Shown: in pieces, positions 56,325 through 64,000 of the stretch
Layout of the letters: each line of letters begins with the position of its first letter
Numbering within the stretch: the first letter of the stretch is position 1
From: Leptobrachium leishanense
Taxonomy: Eukaryota; Chordata; Amphibia; Anura; Megophryidae
DNA length: 64,000 bases
NCBI GenBank assembly: GCA_009667805.1
Contig: CM019066.1
Span: 333,194,077 to 333,258,076 of the forward strand
Direction of reading: 5' to 3'
The notes under the pieces: model-generated
Seen by the model: the letters and a program-made list of their open reading frames with translations, nothing else
Told to the model about the DNA's origin: nothing
Databases searched by the model: none
Translations under genes and position numbers: made by a program

Positions 56325-57430
56325 CAGTGCTTTTTTTCTGGAAAAATAGGTGGGGGTACTCTCTCACGCCCAGGGAAAAACTGATTATTGTGACTATTTT
56401 CATGTCCTCATAAACAATAGTTGTAGCTCACTTAAAGGAAGACACTATAAAAGGGAACCATCTTTTTTAATACTGTGTTCCTTTAAATGAACTACATCTA
56501 TTGTTGTAACCCTATGGTGTTTATCCACTAAGTGCCTCTGTTGCAAGAAAAATCTGTATTGCAGTACAGTTAGTTGTTTTTTGGGGGGTTTTTTTTTGCA
56601 ACGATGGCACTGAGTGGATAATCCCCTAGCATTTGTGAGCACCACAGCAATGAAACTCACAGTTTTGATGATTATATGTGTGACCTCCACAGCAATAAAA
56701 CTCACAGTAATGCGCAGTGTGTATGAGCTCCACAGCAATGAAACTCACAGTAATGTGCAGTGTGTATTAGCACCACAGCAATGAAACTCACAGTTTTGCT
56801 GAGTATGTATGAACTCCACAGCAATAAAACTCACAGTAATGCGCATGTGTATGAGCTCCACAGCAATGACACTAACAGTAATGCTCAGTATGTATGAGCT
56901 CCACAGCAATGACACTCACAGTAATGCGCAATATGTATGAGCTCCACTGCAATGAAACTCACAGTAATGCGCAATGTGTATGAGCTCCACATCAATGAAA
57001 CTCACAGTAATGCGCAGTGTGTATGAGCTCTACAGCAATAAAACTCACTACTGCCTTACAGTGCCAGCTCCTCTGATCACACCACTTGCCTGACAATCCG
57101 CAGCTCTGGCAGATGCGGTGTAACCAAGCTGCATCCCACCTCCCCATGCTGTTCAAAGTTTCAGCGGCTGCAGAGAGAGGGGGAGCACCCCTCCCTTGTC
57201 ACTTACTGGGGGAGGGGAGTTATCAGTCCCTACATACACTCTTGACAATCGGAAGCGTTCAGGAGCAACATGAGCTGCTGAGCGCTTCCGATTCTCTGCC
57301 TGCCGCTGCAGGAGGAGGGAGGAGCAACATGCTCTCTCCTGTTTGTTCTGGCTGGTGGTGAGGTGCCGGTACTGAGTGGTGAGGTGCCGGTACTGAGTAC
57401 CCCCGAGTACCCCCTGAAAAAAAAGCCCTG
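56325..57430. mobile_element. hAT-like element, 1.1 kb, carrying a 43-bp array
   Basis: Left end CAGTGCTTTTTTTCTGG and right end TGAAAAAAAAGCCCTG are inverted repeats; both are followed inward by GGGGGTACTC-type sequence. Flanks ATTATTCC on the left and ATTTATTCC on the right look like an 8-bp target copy with one indel. The interior has the minisatellite (56640-57045) and a GCGCTTCCGATTCTC foldback. No transposase. Confidence 0.8.
56640..57045. repeat. 43-bp tandem array
   Basis: About nine copies of GAGCTCCACAGCAATGAAAC plus TCACAGTAATGCGCAGTGTGTAT-like sequence, some shortened. Confidence 0.93.
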
Positions 57431-57829
57431 ATTTATTCCTAATTTTTGGTTAGTTTGAAAATGCTGATTACTTCGCTTCAGGATTTATTTTTTTGACCAG
57501 TGATTTGGAGTCCGAGCTACAGATGATATTTTTAGTGTTAAGATGGTTTCGCTGATGATAAATGAGCCTGCAGAAATGCAGACAGGATTGTTATCAGACA
57601 AATAATTAAACCCACATCTGTTGGCAGTGAGTGAGGAGTTAATCAGGTGCGGGTGCCCATCTGCTCCTGATCCCCATGGGTCGGAAAGATAGGGCAACTT
57701 CTGTCCCCACCTCTACCACCCACCCACGGCAAGCAGTTCACTGGTTAAATTAGTGGAAATCAAAGAGCAACTTGATCTGATTTAACCCTCCCAGAGACGC
57801 TAGCCATTGGTGGAGGGTATGTTATAGAA
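57431..57829. other. Unassigned region
   Basis: No gene or repeat recognised. Confidence 0.35.
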
Positions 57830-57996
57830 CATTGGTCCTCAGGTCCCCCTAACGGGTCAGGTTTTCCAGATATCTGAAGCACAGCACAGGTGATATGATT
57901 TGCTGCTCAGTGATTTCAGGATTCAGTCTGTATTTCCTCAAGGTGATCCTTAAAACTGGGCCTGTTAGGAGAACCTGAGGATCAGGGCTGGGAAAC
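57830..57996. mobile_element. hAT MITE (CAGTGGTTCCCAAC family), copy 3, left end eroded
   Basis: Shares CATTGGTCCTCAGG, CAGATATCTGAAGCACAG, GTGATATGATTTGCTGCTCA and GGGCTGGGAAACA with 36831-37012. The first bases are lost. Confidence 0.8.
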
Positions 57997-58000
57997 AAAA

Positions 58001-58440
58001 GGGGTTATTCAAGAAATGGCAAATTTTCCACCGAATTGCATCGAACAGTGAATTTCACCATATGGTGCAATTTCGTAGCAATTCGGCTACTCGGAAAGCT
58101 TTCAATTCACTAAATACTGGCTAATTGACAGTTCACCACAATACGGCAACCTTAGGCCGCAGTGAAATTGTCCCATAGAGAAGTAATGGTTAATCTATTC
58201 AGAGAGAGTCGAACTGCACCGGAATGTTGGGGAAATGTCCAGATTTTCAGAGGTTCAGTTAAACAGGTATAAACAAGTGAATCCCATAGGTCTCAATTTA
58301 AAAAATAATATAATTTTTATTTTAGTCAACCATTTATTCTTTTTCTTTCCAGCAAACAACTTTTTTATTTCTTTGGGTATTTACAGTATATGTATTTTTT
58401 ATTTAATTTCACAAAAAGAATTCTGCCTTCTGAATAACCT
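58001..58440. mobile_element. MITE (GGGTTATTC family)
   Basis: GGGGTTATTCAAG at the left, CTGAATAACCT at the right. The interior shares GTGCAATTTCGTAGCAATTC and CCCATAGAGAAGTAATGG with 29426-30102. Confidence 0.7.
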
Positions 58441-58449
58441 TCAGTTATA

Positions 58450-58708
58450 CAGGTCTTTTCAAAAAAGGTGAAAATCAGGAGAATTGGCAGGAGAAGAGAA
58501 CAATCTAGACCAAATAGCCGATTTGGAAAGTGAGATGAATGGGAGAATTTTTCTGGTTTTGCTATTTTGACCTAGAATTTTCACTTCTCCTGCCAATTCT
58601 CCTGAATTTCACCTTTCTTTGAATAGACCTGTAGGTCAAAATAGCCAAACTATAGATTGTTCTCTTCTGCCAATTCTCTTGAGTTTCACCTTTCTTTGAA
58701 TAGACCTG
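58450..58708. mobile_element. S-type foldback MITE with internal duplication
   Basis: Left end CAGGTCTTTTCAAAAAAGGT and right ends GAATAGACCTG at both 58631 and 58708. The outer boundary is flanked by ATA on both sides (58447-58449 and 58709-58711), so the second right half (58632-58708) is an internal duplication. The full palindrome 58450-58631 is 182 bp, as in the two other copies. Confidence 0.78.
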
Positions 58709-58751
58709 ATAGACTACATCACCTTGAAGTCCTATTTCCCACTAACCCAAA

Positions 58752-58933
58752 CAGGGTTATTCAGAGTGAGGTGAAAACCAGGAGAATGACTGGAGAAGTG
58801 AAAATTCTAGGTCAAAATAGCCAAAGCAGAAAATTTTTCCCATTTATCTCACTTTCCATATCGGCTATTTTGACCTAGAATTTTCACTTCTCCAGTCATT
58901 CTCCTGGTTTTCACCGCTCTCTGAATAACCCTG
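58752..58933. mobile_element. S-type foldback MITE, 182 bp
   Basis: CAGGGTTATTCAGAGTGAGG at the left and CTCTCTGAATAACCCTG at the right. The arms extend inward almost to the centre (GAAAATTCTAGGTCAAAATA and its complement). Confidence 0.88.
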
Positions 58934-59954
58934 TAAATCCTCTATTTCCCACTAAACCTAAATCCTCCCTGGTCTGAAGAATCCTAAATCTAGCCAACAT
59001 TTACTCATAATCCCCTGAGTGCCATGTGTGTTCTAATCCTAACCTGTCCTGTTCTAACCACAACCCTTACCAGTCCCATAACCTTCCGTCATCTTCCTGA
59101 GCGACGCCATTCAGCGCTTCCAAAATCACAAAGCAACATTTAAAAGCTGCAACAATTTAATAGTATATGGCAGTGATGGCTTTTTGAGAAAGGATTTTAC
59201 CAGGAAGGATACATTGAGATTTCTCTCGTTTTCAAGTGTGTCTTTCCTTGGCATCCCCAGAAATTATTGAAGTACATGCGCCATGATGCTCTGACACACA
59301 TATGACTATTAGAGCATCATGGGACATGTAGTTCTGAAACATCAACAGGGATGCCGAGGTTCGCCATCACCGGTAAATGGCATACAATGCCCCCGTGTAT
59401 AGGTAGTCTGGATGAATACACTGAACAAGAGCACTATTTAAAAATAAAGCCCTACTGAAACAAATATGTCTGCTACACTTGTTATTAAGTTCATAATAAA
59501 GTCGTGTTGCTCTCGGAGGATATGACCAGAGTGACCGCGCTGTATAAAAGTGTATATTCCCGTTCCTGTTAAGCTCTGCCGACCAGAAAATCGTCGAAAT
59601 CTAATCGTATAAGTGCTCCTTATCTTCGGTCCTTCCCTCTCTCCAGTGATAGATTATCTGACTCACCCTATTATATATTTATGATTTCATTTTACACGTC
59701 GAGCATTAAAGCTGGAAATATATGAGACAGATTTGTATAAATACTTCAATACACGGCAGCGATACAGAAAGGAGACGGGTACCGGCTGCTCCCTCTCATT
59801 TCAATCCGTGCCGACTATCAATATTGTAAGGTGCTATCGCCAGCACGGGAAAAACAGAGAGCGAGCTGAAGCGAGAACGTAGGATCCGCGTGCTGGGATT
59901 AACCCTTTGAGTGCCAGGATGTTTAAAAATAGTGCTTTCAGCAAAATCCGCACC
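58934..59954. other. Unassigned; SINE tail at 59188-59225
   Basis: Apart from an inverted SINE-tail fragment (ACCAGGAAGGATACATTGAG) I recognise nothing here. Confidence 0.4.
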
Positions 59955-60132
59955 AATTCCGCTGGGTGGAGTAGAGGTAACATCACTGCTCTATGACGTG
60001 GAGATACAGATTCGAATCCCGGCAAGAGCACCTCTCCAGTAAGTGTCCTTGGGCAAGACACCTAATGGTACATACTCACCACCCAGGACATACTTGAAAA
60101 CGAGAGAAATCTCAATGTATCCTTCCTGGTCA
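59955..60132 (+). mobile_element. tRNA-derived SINE (V-SINE-like)
   Basis: The head looks like a tRNA gene: an A-box-like stretch TGGAGTAGAGG near 59967-59977 and the B box GATTCGAATCC at about 60009-60019. The body has AAGTGTCCTTGGGCAAGACA, the conserved core of V-SINEs. The tail GAGAAATCTCAATGTATCCT ends near 60132. These would give RNA polymerase III promoter function and LINE-dependent mobility. The tail is the source motif of the 33-bp array at 1-475. Confidence 0.85.
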
Positions 60133-60469
60133 AATACTTTCTCAAAAAAAAAAAAAAAGAAATAATTTGGAAGTGAGGGAAATCATCGCTAACTAATGCC
60201 AGATGCGTTTTACCCATTTCTCTTTCCACCCTCAACAACCGGTACCTAAAACCATATGGTCATTGTGGACGGATTGTTCTGGGGTTGTGTTTTTTTTTGT
60301 TTCTTTATGCATTAGCACAGCTTATCCGTGCCTTACAGTTATGTGGAGTCTGAATTAACAGACTATGGGCCATATTACAAAGTTGGTGTTAACTTAACCA
60401 GAGCTGTTGTTAACTTAAAACCTCCATAGGCTATAATGGCTCTGGGAAGTTTACAACAGCTCTGGTTAA

Positions 60470-62126
60470 GGCTAAGGTCAGACGAAAGCAGTTTTAACCA
60501 CTTCGATGCTGAGGACGCGCTCAGCGCGTCCTCAGCATTCCCGCTGGTATGCGGAGGACGCGCTGAGCGCGTCCTCCCATTGGGGTCAGCGTTCGGCCGG
60601 GTTCCGGCCGATCGCTGGCCCCTCCGGTGCAGGCTGACATCCTGGATGTCAGCCCGGCATCCGGAACAGCAGCCGCCGGAATTTGGTGTCATCGCGGCAG
60701 CGCGATGACACCAAATTCAGGCCCCCCCCCGCATGTGCGGAGGAGGCGCCTGAAAGGGAGGGGGGGAGGTCCTTCGGACCTCTCTCCCTCCCGATCGGCG
60801 GCTCTGCGGGGGTTAACCCAGGCATCATTTGGAAGGGCACAGCCTGCCCTTCCAAATGATGCCTGGCATTAACCCCTGGGGAGCTGGATCGCGAATCGGC
60901 GCTGAAAAGCGCCGGATTGCGATCCTTTCCCGGAGCTGGCCGACATCTTGGATGTCGGCCAAGCCTCCGGGAACTCCCCTGAGGACTGGCGTCATCGTGC
61001 GTAGCACGATGACGCCAGTCCTGGACTTAACCCTTAACTGCCACCAACTGTGGAGATAGGGAGTTCCAATGAACTCCCTATCTCCGATCCGTGGCAGCTA
61101 GGGGTAAATTTTGGTATGGTTGGATCGGCCAGAGCATGGCCGTTCCAACGATACCAAACATGAAAGTAAAAAATTTTGTAAAAAAAAAAAAATGAAAAAA
61201 AAAATAAAAATAATAAAAAAAAATATACAAAAAAAAATAAACACTTTTTTTTTCTTTTTTTTGGTTTGTTAATGCAGCAATATTGTTCCCATTTCAATTA
61301 TAATGTGAACAATGATGCTGCACTAACGATTTTTGTATGCGGTGCGTTTGTTAAAAATAGTGTAATTTTCCCCCAAAAAAAATGTAACGAGACCCCATCT
61401 CTAATTTTTTTAACAAGCGCACCCCATACAAAATATAACCGCAATTGCTCGCATGTTAAAATGTGAAAAAAAACACTTTACACATTGTAAATTATTGAAA
61501 ATACATATTTTATTGCATTTTTTGTTATAATATACAGACATGACATAACGTATACATATAATAATGACATATTATGAATCTACCGAGTCTGACGGAAAGA
61601 ACGATATATAATATGTCTGGGTCATATACTAAAATAAGCCTTCAAAACACGTTTAAACATGATGAGCAAAACCGGTAAAAATGACCTCAGCATAGGGGCG
61701 GGAAAAGCCTCAGCAGCGAAAGGGTTAACGTGCGTTTAGCCGCACGAAATCACGGCCGTGCTAGCAGCAAATGACATCCAATGCTGGGGAACATACGACG
61801 AACGGCCGCACGAAAGTCCGTCCGCGTAACGCAAGTGGCAAACGAACGCATTTTTTCGAGAACGTGATACCGCTAGTACTGACGTACAGAGTGCGCTGCG
61901 TCCGCATAGCGGCGTGTGTGCGTGATTAGGAGACGTCAGACGCTGCTAATGTCCGGCCTACATAACGTCCAGACGCAAAAGGGTTTTATTGATGATCCGT
62001 ACAAAATCACGGACGAAAATGCGCATCGTATGACCGCTATCGCGTATTCCGTGACAAAATACGTCCATTCGTTCGAACGCACTTTTTCACGGACAACGTG
62101 AAAAATGCGTTAGTCTGACCCTAGCC
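60470..62126. mobile_element. Harbinger-like MITE, middle layer of the nest
   Basis: Starts GGCTAAGGTCAGACG and ends GTCTGACCCTAGCC, with TAA duplicated at 60467-60469 and 62127-62129 inside the arm of the outer element. It is itself split after about 28 bp by a piggyBac-like MITE. The remaining sequence follows the uninterrupted 63219 copy. Confidence 0.92.
60498..61724. mobile_element. piggyBac-like serial-hairpin MITE (copy B), inner layer
   Basis: A 1,227-bp element with TTAA at 60494-60497 and 61725-61728, ends CCACTTCGATGC and GCAGCGAAAGGG. Closely similar to copy A across its length, including the hairpin series and the AT-rich right half. Stem changes relative to copy A are paired in at least two hairpins. 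Confidence 0.93.
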
Positions 62127-62160
62127 TAAGTTAGCACCAACTATCTAATATGGCCCTATA

Positions 62161-63067
62161 GGGGTTATTCACAAACCACCAAAATTTCAGGACTTTACAC
62201 TTCAGTGCATGACAGCGATTCTATTTCATCGTAGCCCTCAGGGAACTGACTATTCACCGCAGGTTCACTGTAGTGAACTGAAGATGGAGTCACCAAAGAC
62301 CAAGGAACTTGACATCGAATACCACCAAAGTGCTGGAAAAAAAAAAGAAACACTCATACAGGGTTATTCAGAGAGCGGTGAAAACCAGGAGAATGGCAGG
62401 AAAAGTGAAAATTCTAGGTTAAAATAGCCAGACCAGAAAAATTCTCCCATTTATCTCACTTTCCAAATTGGCTATTTTGACCTAGAATTTTCTCTTCTCC
62501 AGTCATTCTCCTGGTTTTCACCTCTCTCTGAATAACCCTGATATTCTTCAAAAAGGTGTTTAAACCATTAAAAACTTCTTAAAATGTGTCTGAATAATAA
62601 AAAAAAGTCTTTTAAAAAATAATAAAAAAGATCAGTTACAGAATTTTAAAAAAAGCCTTATGAGACAAAATTGGGAATCAGAATCTTCATCTGAAAATTC
62701 AAAAAAGTATTCTAAAAAATAAAGATTTTTTGCTGAAAATGAAAAGAATAAATGTTAATTTTTACATTGAAACCTATGGGATTCGCCTGTTTAAACCTGT
62801 TGAAGTAAAACACGAAAAATCTGAGCATTTCCCTGACATTTCGGTGCTGTTCGGCATTCTGTGAATAGATTAACCAATACTTCTCTATGGGACAATTTCT
62901 CTGCGCCTGAAAATTGCCGAACTGAGGCGTATTTTGCTGTCAGTTCGCCAGTATTTGGTGAAATGACAGTTTAGTGAATAGACGAACTGCCACAAAATTG
63001 CACCATATGGAGAAATTCATCCTTCGGTGCAATTCGGTGGCAAATTAGCCGTTAGTGAATAATCCCT
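62161..63067. mobile_element. MITE (GGGTTATTC family) with nested S element
   Basis: Left end GGGGTTATTCACAAACC and right end TTAGTGAATAATCCCT, flanked by TATA at 62157-62160 and 63068-63071. The interior is the inverted counterpart of 29426-30102. A 182-bp S-type MITE sits inside it. Confidence 0.85.
62359..62540. mobile_element. S-type foldback MITE, 182 bp, ATA duplication
   Basis: CAGGGTTATTCAGAGAGCGG to CTCTCTGAATAACCCTG, flanked by ATA at 62356-62358 and 62541-62543. Absent from the related MITE at 29426-30102. Confidence 0.9.
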
Positions 63068-63218
63068 TATATCCCTGTGTTTTAATCTTTAAAGGCTATG
63101 TTGTGGTGTTAGGATTTTTGGGGCGCTGGTACAAAACTGACTGCATGTAAAAATGAAAACAGAAAAAATTAATGATGTAATTAAGGAGTCATTTTCTTTC
63201 CTTTTTTTCTATATCTTA

Positions 63219-63645
63219 GGCTAGGGTCAGACGAACGCATTTTTCACGTGCGTTTAGCCGCACGAAATCACGGCCGTGCTAGCAGCAAATTACATCCAAT
63301 GCCGGGGAACATACGACGAACGGCCGCACGAACGTTCGTCCGTGTAATGCAAGTGGCCAACGAACACATTTTTTCGAGATCGTCAAACCGCTACTACTGA
63401 CGTACAGAGTGCGCTGCGGCCGCATAGCGGCGTGTTTGCGTGATTGGGAGACGTCAGACGCTGCACACGTCCGGCCAACATAACGTCCAGACGCAAAAAG
63501 TGTTTTATTGATGATCCGTACAAAATTGCGGACGAAAATGCGCATCGTATGACCGCTATCGCGTATTCGGTGAAAAAATGCGTCCGTTCATTCGAACGCA
63601 CTTTTTCACGGACAACGTGAAAAATGCGTTCGTCTGACCCTAGCC
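63219..63645. mobile_element. Harbinger-like MITE, intact copy
   Basis: A 427-bp element with perfect ends GGCTAGGGTCAGACGAACGC and GCGTTCGTCTGACCCTAGCC (20-bp inverted repeat) and TTA at 63216-63218 and 63646-63648. This is the best reference copy of the family. Confidence 0.94.
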
Positions 63646-63722
63646 TTAATCATCAAAACTTAAAACTGATCTTCAATATAGAGTGAGGACAGATAACACA
63701 TCATCTTAGTACTTTTTAATCA

Positions 63723-63728
<6 letters not shown>

Positions 63729-63758
<30 letters not shown>
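63729..63758. repeat. (AT)n microsatellite
   Basis: About 14 TA dinucleotides. Confidence 0.95.
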
Positions 63759-63761
<3 letters not shown>

Positions 63762-64000
63762 TTGCACAATTATAACATTTACTAACAACTTGCTATTTTA
63801 TTAACCCTTGATTTCCATGGATATTTTATAACAATGCATTTTTGTGCGCTTTAATTCCAGTTTGTCTTTGGGACCTACAGCTAGAACTTTTATAGAATTT
63901 GCATCTTTGTGTCAGGCCAATTTTCCATTTTTGATAAGAACAAATCTGTATGTATATTTGAGTATGTATATATAATTTATTTTTATAAACTTTGACGATG

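Larger units (their letters stand above)
60367..62156. mobile_element. Foldback MITE, outer layer of a three-level nest
   Basis: Left end GGGCCATATTACAAAG and right end TATGGCCC, flanked by TAT at 60364-60366 and 62157-62159. The arms AACTTAACCAGAGCTG and TTAGCACCAACT match 39194-39324. The Harbinger-like MITE inside splits its right arm. Confidence 0.88.

Noticed and set aside
59955..60025. A functional tRNA gene
   Set aside because: The A and B boxes are present, but the sequence continues into a V-SINE core and tail and cannot form a clean cloverleaf. It is a SINE head.
61034..61297. Lysine/phenylalanine-rich frame
   Set aside because: Produced by poly(A) runs in the piggyBac-like MITE.

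Overview
The window reads as a gene-poor, transposon-saturated stretch of vertebrate nuclear DNA, most likely from an amphibian and probably a frog. The reasons are a CR1 LINE with a typical tetrapod 3' end, an L2 LINE with an (ATT)n tail, many non-autonomous DNA transposons with TTAA, TWA or 8-bp target duplications, and a tRNA-headed SINE. The species call is inference. I found no host protein-coding exon, tRNA, rRNA or CRISPR that I could defend. The only long intact reading frame belongs to an L2 retrotransposon.

Layout: 1-475 is a 33-bp tandem array whose unit matches the tail of a SINE found later in the window. 0.5-10.5 kb holds scattered MITEs and an old L2 fragment. 10.8-20.9 kb is a nest with at least three levels. 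A MITE (10795-20938, flanked by TATA on both sides) holds a CR1 LINE on the minus strand (10833-~20085). The CR1 reverse transcriptase is split by a 6,475-bp Helitron (11758-18232) with a TC 5' end, a CTAG 3' end, a 3' hairpin and insertion between A and T. The Helitron carries no Rep/helicase gene. It is filled with about 214-bp tandem palindromes, a second palindrome class, TG/TA microsatellite, a 13/20-bp GC-rich minisatellite and a 24-bp minisatellite with about 0.4-0.5 kb higher-order spacing. Joining the two CR1 halves restores a continuous RT frame, which fixes both Helitron ends to the base.

21-32 kb: a Tc1 transposase remnant, a truncated L2, and several MITE families, including a 1.2-kb piggyBac-like element (TTAA; copies at 27957, 60498, 53400 and a 228-bp deletion form at 24291) built from a series of hairpins. 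32.3-36.1 kb: an L2 LINE with an intact endonuclease-reverse transcriptase frame. 36-46 kb: hAT-type MITEs with 8-bp duplications, foldback elements and minisatellites. 46-51 kb: low-confidence LTR-like remnants and non-repetitive sequence. 53-63.6 kb: more MITEs, a 1.1-kb hAT-like element containing a 43-bp array, a tRNA-derived SINE, and a clean three-level MITE nest at 60367-62156.

No genes work together here in a pathway. The biology in view is transposon-on-transposon insertion, satellite DNA carried inside or derived from mobile elements, and palindromic DNA whose arms change together between copies.
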